Below are positions 1 through 8,993 of a stretch of DNA of 64,000 nt, piece after piece. The number at the start of each line of letters is the position of its first letter. The first letter of the stretch is position 1. The notes below the pieces were generated by a model. That model did no database searches. It had not been told where the DNA came from and saw only the letters and a program-made list of their open reading frames with translations. Origin of the DNA: Pseudomonas frederiksbergensis (lineage in GTDB: Bacteria; Pseudomonadota; Gammaproteobacteria; Pseudomonadales; Pseudomonadaceae); assembly GCF_000802155.2 (NCBI RefSeq), contig NZ_JQGJ02000014.1, positions 1-64,000 of the forward strand. Reading direction: 5' to 3'. Made by a program: the position numbers and the translations under genes.

Positions 1-99
1 GTCTTCGACAAACCCCGATTCCGCCGCCATGATGGGCAGGGCGGTACTGCTCAGGGCGACGGCGATGAGGCTGGGGAACAGGTGCTGTGTGGGCTTCAT
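1..99 (-). CDS. OprD-family outer-membrane porin, N-terminal fragment
   Basis: Only the first 33 codons lie in the window; the gene runs off its left edge. The start at 99 opens a signal peptide with a positively charged N-terminus and a hydrophobic core, then an Ala-rich cleavage region ending near MAA. The mature protein begins ESGFVED. Pseudomonas OprD-type substrate-specific porins typically begin their mature chain with a Gly-Phe-(Val/Ile)-Glu-Asp stretch, which is the basis of the call. The 18-strand barrel itself is not visible here, so the assignment rests on this short segment and the substrate cannot be guessed. Confidence 0.55.
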   Translation of the reverse strand, partial: MKPTQHLFPSLIAVALSSTALPIMAAESGFVED

Positions 100-360
100 G
101 GGCGTTGTCTCTTATTTTTAGTGGACGAAGCGAGTTGTTGCCGCATCTTTTGGGTTGCGAACGGTACAGTTGGGCCAGGTTGTTAAAGCGACCGAGGATC
201 AGCCGGACGGTGCAGGGCGTAGGGACATGGCGTCGAACCTGTTGTTATTGGTTTTGTGCGAGCGATGGTGAAGGGCGGCCCGGGATCGGTTCAATTGCTG
301 TTTGCGGGTTTTGGGCGATTATCGAACGGCAAAAGCACTAGTTGGCTGGATGAGGGTCCT
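100..360. other. Upstream region of the porin gene, no gene seen
   Basis: This stretch is the 5' side of the leftward porin gene and runs into the repeat-rich zone starting at 361. I see no credible coding region. Regulatory sites of the porin gene are expected here, but I cannot point to one. Confidence 0.4.
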
Positions 361-385
361 GTGGGAGCGAGCCTGCTCGCGAAGG
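361..385 (+). repeat. REP-like hairpin
   Basis: GTGGGAGCGAGCCTGCTCGC is a copy of the Pseudomonas GTGGGAGCGAGC-type repetitive extragenic palindrome that recurs through this window. It can fold by its GCGAGC/GCTCGC arms. Confidence 0.7.
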
Positions 386-401
386 CAGCCTGACGGTCGG
401 C

Positions 402-515
402 CCTGCTTTTATTGGCTGGGTACATATCCATTTCTGCGGTAACGGCCGCTGGCGGTTCCGCCCTTACGGCGGCTCACTTTTTTTCAGACGCCAAAAAAAG
501 TAAGCAAAAAAGGCT
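402..515 (+). repeat. Partial third copy of the arm of the 698-1472 palindrome
   Basis: The stretch from CCCTGCTTTTATTGGCTGGG to the A-rich AAAAAAGG end is almost identical to the reverse complement of about 1365-1472. It also resembles 698-790 in direct orientation. The copy stops abruptly at about 515, where unrelated sequence with tandem GTTACCTATG-like motifs begins. It therefore looks like a truncated or interrupted relative of the complete palindrome. Confidence 0.75.
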
Positions 516-575
516 CGGGGATATGACTCACCCACATAGGTTACAAATCAGTTCACTCACATAGGTAACAGTTTT
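516..575. mobile_element. Possible insertion-sequence end remnant
   Basis: Two similar motifs follow each other: ACTCACCCACATAGGTTACA at 526-545 and CACTCACATAGGTAACA at 554-570. Read on the minus strand they are TGTTACCTATGTGAGTG and TGTAACCTATGTGGGTGAGT. Repeated terminal motifs of this type occur at the ends of some DDE insertion sequences (IS21- or IS481-like). No transposase gene is nearby, so this would be debris only. Confidence 0.3.
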
Positions 576-640
576 TAACTGGCAGGGTCGGTTTTCGAGG
601 ATCTGGACTGCCGATCTGGTTTCGGTTGAACGCCAACCTC

Positions 641-664
641 CTGTGGCGAGCTTGCTCGCGATAG
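641..664 (+). repeat. REP-like hairpin left of the large palindrome
   Basis: CTGTGGCGAGCTTGCTCGCG is a REP-type element in plus orientation. Together with the opposite-orientation copy at 1475-1499 it brackets the large palindrome. Confidence 0.65.
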
Positions 665-974
665 CGATCTTACGGCCGCCCAAGGTTGTTGATCAGGTAC
701 ATATCCATTCCTGCGGTAACGGCCACTTATGGTTCCGCCCTTACGGCGGTTCACTTTTTTTCAGACGCCAAAAAAAGTAAGCAAAAAAGGCTTGCCCCAC
801 CACTCGGCACCTCGCCTAGGCGAGGTGTTCCCTCACTCCGGCATTGCTCCGTGGGCCCGCCGCGAAGGGCCATCCATGGCCCAGCGCGGCTATCCCGGCA
901 TCCATGCCGGGATGCCCACTCCACAATGCCTGCGTTCGGCCATCGTGGTTAACGGGGCGTCGAGATCAAAAGCA

Positions 975-1004
975 GAGCAAGAGCAAGAGCAAGAGCAAGA
1001 GCAA
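975..1004 (+). repeat. Tandem hexanucleotide repeat (GAGCAA)5
   Basis: Five exact GAGCAA units lie at the inner edge of the left palindrome arm. The opposite inner edge has different six-base units, so the core is not symmetrical although the arms are. Confidence 0.9.
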
Positions 1005-1040
1005 GGGGGCACTTGCAGATCTATGTGGCTGAGCCACCAC

Positions 1041-1063
1041 CTTCGCGAGCAGGCTCGCACAGG
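1041..1063 (-). repeat. REP-like hairpin in the palindrome core
   Basis: CTTCGCGAGCAGGCTCGCAC is a minus-orientation REP element between the two blocks of hexanucleotide repeats. Confidence 0.6.
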
Positions 1064-1110
1064 AGAAATGCGGTCCTCACCAAAACCAGGCAGGCTCTCT
1101 GGCCGCCTGG

Positions 1111-1187
<77 letters not shown>

Positions 1188-1474
1188 GGGCGCCCCATTA
1201 ACCACGATGGCCGCACGTAGGTCTTGCGCAGTGGGTACCTCGGCATGGATGCCGAGGTAGCCGCGCTGGGCCATGGATGGCCCTTCGCGGCGGCCCACGG
1301 AGCAAGGCCGGAGTGCGGGGATGCCGAGCCTAGGCGAGGCACCGAGTGGTGGGGCGAAGCCTTTTTTGCTTACTTTTTTTGGCGTCTGAAAAAAAGTGAG
1401 CCGCCGTAAGGGCGGAACCGCCAGCGGCCGTTACCGCAGAAATGGATATATACCCAGCCAACAAAAGCAGGGCG

Positions 1475-1499
1475 TCGCGAGCAAGCTCGCTCCCACAAG
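1475..1499 (-). repeat. REP-like hairpin right of the large palindrome
   Basis: TCGCGAGCAAGCTCGCTCCC is a minus-orientation REP element just outside the right arm. It mirrors the REP at 641-664. Confidence 0.65.
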
Positions 1500-1688
1500 A
1501 TTTGTGGCCGGTCTGACGGACGCGACGACTTTTCCGACGAGGTTTTAAGGTTGCCGCTCGGAAGCGATATCTCTAGCTTGTTCGTGTCGCTGCCCATTCA
1601 GCGAGCGGGACTGCAAGCCCGCCGAATTCGTCAGGCGCCAGCGCCCGGACCCAACGTTTCGGGCTCCAATTGATACAGGAGCGCCGCT

Positions 1689-2039
1689 ATGAAAAGACAT
1701 CATCCTTCTTCAACATCAGAATCCGCCTTCCCCTACAACGACCCCGATCCGGAAAAGCTCCAAGAGGCCGCAGACCGAGCACTCGATTACCATCTGGGCA
1801 CCCACCCTGATCCCAAACCCAAAACCTCAACTCAAGTTTTCACCGTCATCGATACCCTCGACACCGAGTGCCTGCTAGCAAATCTCAGCGAAACCCTGGC
1901 CTCAGCCAGTGCCATGGTCAACGACCTGGCGTTCGATCTGGAAGGCTCGCGGCGGCATGTCGCGCTCGGCGTGGTGCAGATGATTGACTTGAGTGAGCTG
2001 TTGGCCAATCGAGCGCTGGATATCGTCGACCCGCGTTAA
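1689..2039 (+). CDS. DUF6124 family protein
   Basis: A 116-residue protein of a family common in Pseudomonas (DUF6124, formerly DUF3077) and of unknown function. Family features are visible: the N-terminal PYNDPDPEKLQEAADRALDYHL segment predicted as helix, a low-complexity linker, and a C-terminal helical part with TECLLANLSETLASAS and ALGVVQMIDLSELLANRALD. There is no signal peptide or membrane segment, so it is probably cytoplasmic. The ATG at 1689 follows ACAGGAG at a good distance. It stands alone, convergent with the emh operon, and shares a bidirectional terminator with it. Confidence 0.8.
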   Translation: MKRHHPSSTSESAFPYNDPDPEKLQEAADRALDYHLGTHPDPKPKTSTQVFTVIDTLDTECLLANLSETLASASAMVNDLAFDLEGSRRHVALGVVQMIDLSELLANRALDIVDPR

Positions 2040-2070
2040 CCAAGTCGCGGTTAAAACACACACAAACAAA

Positions 2071-2092
2071 AAGCCCACCTTCCGGTGGGCTT
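2071..2092. terminator. Bidirectional Rho-independent terminator
   Basis: AAGCCCACC-TTCC-GGTGGGCTT is a perfect 9-bp stem with a four-base loop, between the convergent DUF6124 gene and emhC. On the minus strand it is followed by TTTGTTTGTGT, so it should serve emhC best. Confidence 0.85.
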
Positions 2093-2117
2093 CGTGTTTC
2101 AACGTTCAGACATCAAA

Positions 2118-3575
2118 TCAGAACAATTTCATCGGTGGCGCTTTCTCCGCCACCGGTTCGTTCTTGCCCGTCTCGGCATTCCAACCACCGCCCAATGCCT
2201 TGTACAAATTGACCTCACTGGTCAGTTGCGCAAGGCGGTCGGTGATCAGCGACTGTTGCGCGCTGAACAACTGGCGCTGGGCGTCGAGGAAGGTCAGGTT
2301 GCTGTCGACACCGATGCGGTAGCGACGCTCGGCCAAGCGGTAGTAGTCCTGGTTGGCGGCGACGAAATCGGTCTGGGCCTGCAACTGTTCGTTGTAGGTC
2401 TGGCGCGCGGCCAGGCCGTCGGAGACTTCCTGGAACGCCGTCTGAATCGACTTCTCGTACTGCGCGACGTTGATGTCTTTCTGGATCTTGGCGTAATCCA
2501 GGCTCGCCCGCAGGCTGCCGGCATTGAAGATCGGCAGGTTGATTTGCGGCGCGAAGGTCCAGGTGCCCGAGCCGCCCTTGAACAGGCCGGACAGGTCCGG
2601 GCTCAGGGTGCCGGCGTTGGCCGTCAGGCTGATGCTCGGGAAGAACGCGGCCCGCGCGGCGCCGATGTTGGCGTTGGCGGCAAGCAGGTTGCGTTCGGCC
2701 TGGAGGATGTCCGGACGACGTTGCAGCAGGTCCGACGGCAGGCCGGCCGGCACTTCGCTGAGCAGGTCATCGCTCAGCGGCTGGGTGCTCAGGTTGGCCG
2801 GCAGGCCGGTGCCCAGCAGCAGGGTCAGGCTGTTCTCGTCCTGTGCCACCTGGCGGGTGTAGCGGGCCAGTTGCACGCGGGCGTTTTCTACTGCCGTACG
2901 CGCCTGGCTCAGGTCCAGGGCCGAGGCCACGCCGACTTCGGCGCTGCGGGAGGTCAGTTTCAGGCTCTGCTCGTAGGTGCCCAGGGTTTCCTGGGTCAAC
3001 TTGAGCAGTTCCTTGTCGGCCTGCCAGGTCAGGTAGGCGTTGGCGACGTTGGCCACCAGGCTGATCTGGGTGCTGCGGCGGGCTTCTTCGGTGGCGAAGT
3101 AGCTTTGCAACGCTTGCTCGCTCAGGCTGCGGACGCGACCGAACAGGTCCAGCTCGTACGCGCTGATCCCCAGTGTTGCCGAGTAGGAGCTGCTGATCGC
3201 CGCTTCACCGGTTTGCGAAGCCCGCGCCGGCACCCGCTGGCGGCTGCCGGAACCGGTGGCCGAGACCGCCGGGAACAGGTCCGCGCGCTGGATGCGGTAT
3301 TGCGCGGCGTAGGCGTCGATGTTCAACGCGGCGACGCGCAGGTCGCGGTTGTTCTCCAGGGCGACCTGGATCAGCTGTTGCAGCGCAGGGTCATGGAAAA
3401 ACTGCTTCCAGCCCTGCTCGGCGGCGGCCTGGCCGGGCGCATTGGCCGACTCGTAGGCCGGGCCTTGCGGGTATTGCGCCGCGACCGGTGCTTCGGGCCG
3501 CTGGTAGTCGGGAATCAGCGAGCAACCGCTGAGCACGACGGCGGCGATGGTCAGGGAGAGTAGCGACTTGCTCAT
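2118..3575 (-). CDS. emhC: RND efflux outer-membrane channel EmhC/TtgC/OprM type
   Basis: This is the outer-membrane channel of a tripartite drug and solvent efflux pump. The 485-residue length fits OprM/TtgC. The N-terminus is a lipoprotein signal peptide with lipobox LSGC and lipidated Cys18. Two outer-membrane-efflux domains follow (roughly 60-260 and 280-460) with typical NRDLRVAALNI, LDLSQARTAVE and RRYRIGVDSNL stretches. The start overlaps the stop of emhB by four bases (ATGA), so translation is coupled. It is the last gene of emhABC. EmhC is the P. fluorescens name; ttgC and mexB-oprM-type oprM are equivalents in other pseudomonads. Confidence 0.92.
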   Translation of the reverse strand: MSKSLLSLTIAAVVLSGCSLIPDYQRPEAPVAAQYPQGPAYESANAPGQAAAEQGWKQFFHDPALQQLIQVALENNRDLRVAALNIDAYAAQYRIQRADLFPAVSATGSGSRQRVPARASQTGEAAISSSYSATLGISAYELDLFGRVRSLSEQALQSYFATEEARRSTQISLVANVANAYLTWQADKELLKLTQETLGTYEQSLKLTSRSAEVGVASALDLSQARTAVENARVQLARYTRQVAQDENSLTLLLGTGLPANLSTQPLSDDLLSEVPAGLPSDLLQRRPDILQAERNLLAANANIGAARAAFFPSISLTANAGTLSPDLSGLFKGGSGTWTFAPQINLPIFNAGSLRASLDYAKIQKDINVAQYEKSIQTAFQEVSDGLAARQTYNEQLQAQTDFVAANQDYYRLAERRYRIGVDSNLTFLDAQRQLFSAQQSLITDRLAQLTSEVNLYKALGGGWNAETGKNEPVAEKAPPMKLF

Positions 3576-6500
3576 TGGCCAGCCTCTTTGGAAGTTTCAG
3601 GAGTATCGTCCTGGTCGATATTTTTGCGACGACCCAACGACGACACGGTCACGAAGAACAAGGGCACCCAGAAGATTGCCAGGATGGTTGCGGTGAGCAT
3701 ACCGCCAATCACGCCGGTACCGATGGCGTGCTGGCTGCCCGAGCCGGCGCCGGTGGAAATTGCCAGCGGGACGACGCCGAGGACGAACGCCAGGGACGTC
3801 ATGATGATCGGCCGCAGACGCATCCTACAGGCTTCGATGGCGGCTTCCGCCAGGGTCCGGCCTTGTTCATGGAGTTCCTTGGCGAACTCGACGATCAGGA
3901 TGGCGTTTTTTGCCGCCAGGCCGATGGTTGTCAACAAGCCCACCTGGAAGTACACGTCATTGGACAGGCCACGCAAGCTGGTCGCCAGCAGGGCACCGAT
4001 GATCCCCAGGGGCACCACGAGCATGACCGCGATCGGGATCGACCAGCTTTCATACAGCGCCGCCAGGCAGAGGAATACCATCAGCAGCGAGAGCGCGTAC
4101 AGGGCAGGGGCCTGGGAACCCGACAGGCGTTCCTCATACGACAGGCCTGTCCAGGAGATGCCGACACCGGCCGGCAGCTTCTGGGCGATGGCCTCGACTT
4201 CGGCCATGGCTTCACCGGTGGAATAACCCGGCGCCGGGGCACCCAGGACTTCCATCGCCTCCACGCCGTTGTAGCGGGCCAGTTTCGGCGAACCGTAGGT
4301 CCATTCGCCTTTGGCAAAGGCGCTGAACGGCACCATGGTCCCGGCGCTGTTGCGTACGTACCACTTGTTCAAGTCCTCGGGACTCATCCGCGAATCCGGC
4401 TGGCCTTGAACGTAGACGCGCTTCACCCGGCCCCGGTCGATGAAGTCGTTCACATAGTTACTGCCCAGGGCAATCGACAGGGTGTTGTTGATATCCGAAA
4501 GGGTAATGCCCAGGGCACTGGCCTTCTCGTCATCGATTTCCAGCTGGTACTGCGGTTCGTCGTTCAGGCCGTTCGGACGCACCTGGGCGAGGACTTTGCT
4601 TTGCGAAGCCATGCCCAGGAACTGGTTGCGGGCTTCCATCAGCTTGTCGTGACCGATGCCGGCGCGGTCCTGCAGGAACACGTCGAAACCAGTGGCGTTA
4701 CCCAGCTCCATCACCGCTGGCGGAGCGAAGGCAAACACCATCGCGTCGCGGAAGGTGAAGAAGTGCTGTTGGGCGCGGGCGGCAATCTTGAATACGGTGT
4801 TGTCGGCGTTTCGCTCGTCCCACGGCTTTAGCATGATGAACGCCATGCCGGAGCTTTGGCCACGACCGGCGAAGTTGAAGCCGGTCACGGTAAACACCGA
4901 GGCCACGCCGTCACCTTCACCGCCGTCCTTGCCCGGGCGCAGCAGGAACTCTCGCATATTGTCCACCACCACCTGGGTGCGCTCGGCACTCGAGCCGGCG
5001 GGTGTCTGCACCTGGGCAAACAACACGCCCTGGTCTTCTTCCGGCAGGAACGCGGTCGGGATGCGGGTAAACAGCCAGACCATGCCCACGACAATGATCA
5101 AGTAGGCCAGCAGGTACGGGGCCTTGTGCTTGAGGATGTTGCCCACGCCGCGCTCGTAGCTGCGAACGCCACGGTCGAAGTTGCGGTTGAACCAGCCGAA
5201 GAAACCACGCTTGGGCGTGCCATGCTCGCCTTTGGGAATGGCCTTTAGCATGGTGGCGCACAGGGCCGGGGTGAAGATCAGGGCGACCAGTACCGACAGG
5301 GCCATGGCCGAGACGATGGTGATGGAGAACTGTTTGTAGATCACACCGGTGGAGCCGCCGAAGAACGCCATCGGCAGCAATACCGCCGAAAGCACCAGAG
5401 CAATACCCACCAGGGCGCCCTGGATCTGGCCCATGGATTTCTTGGTGGCTTCCTTGGGCGACAGGCCTTCTTCGCTCATTACCCGTTCGACGTTTTCCAC
5501 CACGACGATGGCGTCGTCCACCAGCAAGCCGATGGCGAGCACCATGCCGAACATGGTCAAGGTGTTGATGCTGAAGCCGAACGCGGCCAGGATCCCGAAA
5601 GTGCCCAGCAGTACCACCGGCACCGTCATCGTGGTGATGATGGTGGCGCGGAAGTTCTGCAGGAAGAGGAACATCACCAGGAACACCAGCGCGACCGCTT
5701 CGATCAGGGTTTCAATCACACCCTTGATCGATTCGCTCACCACCGGCGTGGTGTCGTACGGGAAAACCACTTCCAGGCCTTGCGGGAAGAACGGCTTGAG
5801 ATCGTCGACGGTCTGGCGCAGGGCCTTGGCCGTGTCGAGTGCGTTGGCACCGGTCGCCAGTCGCACCGCCAGGCCGGAAGCCGGGGCGCCGTTGAACTGG
5901 GCGTTGATGCTGTAGTTTTCACCGCCCAGAGCCACATCGGCGACGTCACCGACGCGCACTTGCGAGCCGTCCGGGTTGACCTTGAGCAGGATCGCCTTGA
6001 ATTGCTCGGCGGTCTGCAGGCGGGTCTTGCCGATGATGGTCGCGTTCAATTGCTGGCCGGGCAGGGCGGGCAGGCCGCCGAGCTGGCCGGACGCGACCTG
6101 GACGTTCTGCGCCGAAATAGCGGTGCTCACGTCCACCGGGGTCAGGTTGAATTTGTTCAACTTGGCCGGGTCGAGCCAGATCCGCATCGCGTATTGGGCA
6201 CCGAAGACCTGGAAGTCACCGACGCCCTTGGTGCGCGAGATCGGGTCCTGCATGTTGGACACGATGTAGTTGGACAGGTCTTCGCGGGTCATGCTGCCAT
6301 CGCGCGAAACCACGCCGATCACCATCAGGAAGTTTCTCACCGACTTGGTCACGCGGATGCCCTGTTGCTGCACTTCCTGCGGCAACAGCGGTGTGGCCAG
6401 GTTCAGCTTGTTCTGTACCTGGACCTGCGCGGTATCGGAGTTGGTGCCTTGCTCGAAGGTCGCGGTGATGGTCATGCTGCCGTCGGAGTTACTTTCCGAC

Positions 6501-6736
6501 GACACATAACGCAGGTTGTCGATGCCGTTGAGCTGCTGCTCGATGACCTGGACCACGGTGTCCTGCACGGTTTGCGCGGACGCGCCCGGGTAGGTCACTT
6601 GGATCGCAATGGCCGGCGGCGCGATGCTCGGGTACTGGTTGATCGGCAATTTGAGGATCGATAGCGCGCCGACCAGCATGATCACCAAGGCGATCACCCA
6701 GGCGAAAATCGGACGGTCGATAAAAAATTTCGACAT
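3572..6736 (-). CDS. emhB: RND efflux inner-membrane transporter EmhB/TtgB/MexB type
   Basis: Proton-driven inner-membrane pump of the HAE-1 RND family, which exports hydrophobic compounds, solvents and antibiotics. The 1054-residue length is normal (MexB 1046). The start MSKFFIDRPIFAWV is the family signature. The proton-relay aspartates are present as LLVDDAIVVVE at D407/D408, and the partner lysine is in GLAAKNAILIVEF near residue 945. Large periplasmic loops lie after TM1 and TM7. It sits three bases after emhA and overlaps emhC, in the conserved A-B-C order. No frameshift or missing key residue is seen. Confidence 0.95.
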   Translation of the reverse strand: MSKFFIDRPIFAWVIALVIMLVGALSILKLPINQYPSIAPPAIAIQVTYPGASAQTVQDTVVQVIEQQLNGIDNLRYVSSESNSDGSMTITATFEQGTNSDTAQVQVQNKLNLATPLLPQEVQQQGIRVTKSVRNFLMVIGVVSRDGSMTREDLSNYIVSNMQDPISRTKGVGDFQVFGAQYAMRIWLDPAKLNKFNLTPVDVSTAISAQNVQVASGQLGGLPALPGQQLNATIIGKTRLQTAEQFKAILLKVNPDGSQVRVGDVADVALGGENYSINAQFNGAPASGLAVRLATGANALDTAKALRQTVDDLKPFFPQGLEVVFPYDTTPVVSESIKGVIETLIEAVALVFLVMFLFLQNFRATIITTMTVPVVLLGTFGILAAFGFSINTLTMFGMVLAIGLLVDDAIVVVENVERVMSEEGLSPKEATKKSMGQIQGALVGIALVLSAVLLPMAFFGGSTGVIYKQFSITIVSAMALSVLVALIFTPALCATMLKAIPKGEHGTPKRGFFGWFNRNFDRGVRSYERGVGNILKHKAPYLLAYLIIVVGMVWLFTRIPTAFLPEEDQGVLFAQVQTPAGSSAERTQVVVDNMREFLLRPGKDGGEGDGVASVFTVTGFNFAGRGQSSGMAFIMLKPWDERNADNTVFKIAARAQQHFFTFRDAMVFAFAPPAVMELGNATGFDVFLQDRAGIGHDKLMEARNQFLGMASQSKVLAQVRPNGLNDEPQYQLEIDDEKASALGITLSDINNTLSIALGSNYVNDFIDRGRVKRVYVQGQPDSRMSPEDLNKWYVRNSAGTMVPFSAFAKGEWTYGSPKLARYNGVEAMEVLGAPAPGYSTGEAMAEVEAIAQKLPAGVGISWTGLSYEERLSGSQAPALYALSLLMVFLCLAALYESWSIPIAVMLVVPLGIIGALLATSLRGLSNDVYFQVGLLTTIGLAAKNAILIVEFAKELHEQGRTLAEAAIEACRMRLRPIIMTSLAFVLGVVPLAISTGAGSGSQHAIGTGVIGGMLTATILAIFWVPLFFVTVSSLGRRKNIDQDDTPETSKEAGQ

Positions 6737-6739
6737 GGT

Positions 6740-7897
6740 TTACTCCCCTTTGCCGCCGGCGGCTTTGTCAGCTGCCTGAGCGGGGGCCGGGTTCTTTGCG
6801 CCAACGTTGGTGGCTTCGGTGGCTTTGACTTCCACCCCTGGCCGTACGTACTGCAACCCTTCGGTGATCAGGCGATCACCGGCCTTGAGACCGTCTTCGA
6901 TCAGCCACTGGTTACCGACGGTGCGGCTGGCCTTGAGCTGACGCAGTTCGACCTTGTTATCGGCACCGACGACCATGGCGGTCGGCGAGCCCTTGAGGTC
7001 GCGGGTCACGCCTTGTTGCGGTGCCAGGATCGCCGCGCTGTTCACACCGGCCTGCAATTGCGCGTGGACGAACATGCCCGGCAGCAGGGTGTGGTCAGGG
7101 TTGGGGAACACGGCGCGCAGGGTCACGGAACCGGTGGTCGGGTCGACCGAGACTTCGGAAAATTCCAGCTTGCCCTCATGGGCATACTGGCTGCCGTCTT
7201 CGAGGGTCAGCTTGACCGTGGCGGCGTTTTCGCCGGCCTTCTGCAAGCGACCGCTCTCCAGTTCGCGACGCAGGTTCAGCAGCTCGACGGAGCTCTGCGT
7301 CACGTCGACGTAGATCGGGTCCAGTTGCTGGATGGTCGCCATGGCATCGGTCTGGCCGTTGCTCACCAGCGCGCCTTCGGTCACCGAAGAACGGCCGATG
7401 CGACCCGAGATCGGCGCATAGACCTTGGTGTAGCGCACGTTGATCTGCGCAGTCTGCAGGTTGGCTTCCGACTCCAGGCGATTGGCCACGGCGGTGTCGT
7501 ACTCCTGGCGGCTCACAGCCTGTTCGTCAACCAGTTGCTTGTAGCGATCGGCAATCGACTTGGTGGAACGCAGGTTGGCCTCGGCGCTCTTGAGGTTGGC
7601 CTCATAGACGGCGGGGTCGATCTGGTACAGCTGCTGGCCGGCCTTGACGTCGGCGCCTTCCTTGAACAGGCGCTTGAGGATGATGCCGTTGACTTGCGGG
7701 CGCACTTCCGCGACGCGGAACGCACTGGTGCGGCCCGGCAGTTCGGAGGTCAGGGTAAAGGGTTGGGTCTTGAGGGTTACGACGCCGACCTGAGGAGGGG
7801 GAGCAGCAGGCGCAGCCTCTTCCTTTTTGCATCCGCTGAGCAGCGATGCCAGGGCGATGGCAGTGACCAGAGCGGTAACAGCTGGCTTGAATTGCAT
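6740..7897 (-). CDS. emhA: RND efflux periplasmic adaptor EmhA/TtgA/MexA type
   Basis: Membrane-fusion lipoprotein linking EmhB to EmhC in the periplasm. I chose the start at 7897 over a longer frame because it gives the family N-terminus MQFKPAVTALV, a lipobox LLSGC with Cys23, and a GAGG-like ribosome site (CGAGGATTTCC). The protein has 385 residues. The lipoyl/barrel-sandwich segment is visible as GIILKRLFKEGADVKAGQQLYQID, the alpha-hairpin lies at about 105-165, and the beta-barrel stretch VYAPISGRIGRSSVTEGALV follows. It is the first gene of emhABC, transcribed divergently from emhR. Confidence 0.93.
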   Translation of the reverse strand: MQFKPAVTALVTAIALASLLSGCKKEEAAPAAPPPQVGVVTLKTQPFTLTSELPGRTSAFRVAEVRPQVNGIILKRLFKEGADVKAGQQLYQIDPAVYEANLKSAEANLRSTKSIADRYKQLVDEQAVSRQEYDTAVANRLESEANLQTAQINVRYTKVYAPISGRIGRSSVTEGALVSNGQTDAMATIQQLDPIYVDVTQSSVELLNLRRELESGRLQKAGENAATVKLTLEDGSQYAHEGKLEFSEVSVDPTTGSVTLRAVFPNPDHTLLPGMFVHAQLQAGVNSAAILAPQQGVTRDLKGSPTAMVVGADNKVELRQLKASRTVGNQWLIEDGLKAGDRLITEGLQYVRPGVEVKATEATNVGAKNPAPAQAADKAAGGKGE

Positions 7898-7986
7898 GGA
7901 AATCCTCGGGTCCAGGCGCGTAACAGGCGCGCTCGAAAGTGGAAGGTGAAAAAAGAGCGAGATAAGCAATTAGTAGGATGCTAAGA

Positions 7987-8020
7987 AATATACTTACGTA
8001 CACGGTTGTTTGTAAACAGC
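7987..8020. promoter_or_regulatory. EmhR/TtgR operator in the emhA-emhR intergenic region
   Basis: On the minus strand this reads as a near match to the published P. putida TtgR operator: TTTACAAACAACCGTG followed by TACGTAAGTATATT. It lies about 90 bases upstream of emhA and 145 bases upstream of emhR. One bound repressor dimer pair could therefore control both divergent promoters, as in TtgR. Confidence 0.85.
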
Positions 8021-8163
8021 AAAATTGCGTACCATCCGAATTTACAAAAGCCTGACAAAGGCCGGTGCGGATTGGGGACGCATTTTGACAGACGCTGTCC
8101 TACAGATTGTCTTGCCGATTCTTACGCATTGCTTACGCATCCTGATTTGAGGTGTTTACTGCC

Positions 8164-8796
8164 ATGGTTCGTCGTACCAAAGAGGAAGCCCAGGAGACTC
8201 GCAGCCAGATCCTCGAAGCGGCCGAAAAGGCTTTTTTCGAGCGTGGCGTGGCGCGTACGACCCTGGCTGACATCGCGACATTGGCCGGGGTAACGCGTGG
8301 GGCCATCTATTGGCATTTCAGCAACAAGGCGGACCTGCTCCAGGCGATGCTCGATACCCTCCACGAACCGCTCGATGAGCTGGCTCGTGCCAGTGAAAGT
8401 GAGGAGGAGCTTGACCCGCTGGGCTGTATTCGCAAGCTGTTGATCCGGTTGTTCCAGCAAGTGGCCCTGGACCCGAAAACCCGCCGCATTAATGAGATCC
8501 TGTTCCATAAGTGCGAATTCACCGATGAAATGTGCGACTTGCGCCAGCAGCGACGCGAAGTCAGCCTCGACTGCAATGTGCGCATTGCCCTGTCGTTGCG
8601 CAATGCGATGAAACGCGGCCAGTTGCCGGATGATCTGGACCCCGAACGGGCGGCAGTTGCCATGCATGCCTACATCGATGGCATTTTGTACCAGTGGCTG
8701 CTGGCCCCCGATAGCTTCGCCCTGGCGGATGACGCCGCACGGTGGGTGGAGATCGGGCTGGACATGCTGCACCTGAGGCCTAGCCTGCGCAAATGA
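8164..8796 (+). CDS. emhR: TetR-family repressor of the efflux operon (EmhR/TtgR)
   Basis: A 210-residue TetR-type repressor that releases the efflux operator when it binds pump substrates. The start at 8164 gives the TtgR-like N-terminus MVRRTKEEAQETR; an upstream in-frame Met adds only four residues. The helix-turn-helix is RTTLADIATLAGVTRGAIYWHF at about 35-56. The ligand-binding part keeps family stretches RRINEILFHKCEFTDEMC and ERAAVAMHAYIDG. It is divergent from emhABC over the operator at 7987-8020, which supports local autoregulation. A hairpin terminator follows at 8960. Confidence 0.92.
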   Translation: MVRRTKEEAQETRSQILEAAEKAFFERGVARTTLADIATLAGVTRGAIYWHFSNKADLLQAMLDTLHEPLDELARASESEEELDPLGCIRKLLIRLFQQVALDPKTRRINEILFHKCEFTDEMCDLRQQRREVSLDCNVRIALSLRNAMKRGQLPDDLDPERAAVAMHAYIDGILYQWLLAPDSFALADDAARWVEIGLDMLHLRPSLRK

Positions 8797-8959
8797 AACA
8801 AAATGCGTAATTACGTCGGTATGTGTCAATACTGAGCGCAAGGGTGCTGTTATAAACCGACGCTGCCGTGGTTAACAGGCAATCGACGGCGAATTTTGTA
8901 GGAAATTTGTTTCCTTCAGGAAGCGAAGTCGCCCCGTCAGCCCGAACGGGCTGGTCGGC

Positions 8960-8993
8960 GCCCCACCAAGCCTGTTGGCGGGGCTGCTTTTTT
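8960..8993 (+). terminator. Rho-independent terminator downstream of emhR
   Basis: GCCCCACCAA pairs with TTGGCGGGGC (one mismatch) around a short loop, followed by TGCTTTTTT on the plus strand. It touches the end of the leftward gene at 8993. Confidence 0.75.

Noticed and set aside
2085..3563. A 492-codon plus-strand frame
   Set aside because: It lies antisense to emhC, a complete and well-conserved gene; high GC gives long antisense frames throughout the window (also opposite emhB, bglX, tctA and the carboxylase).
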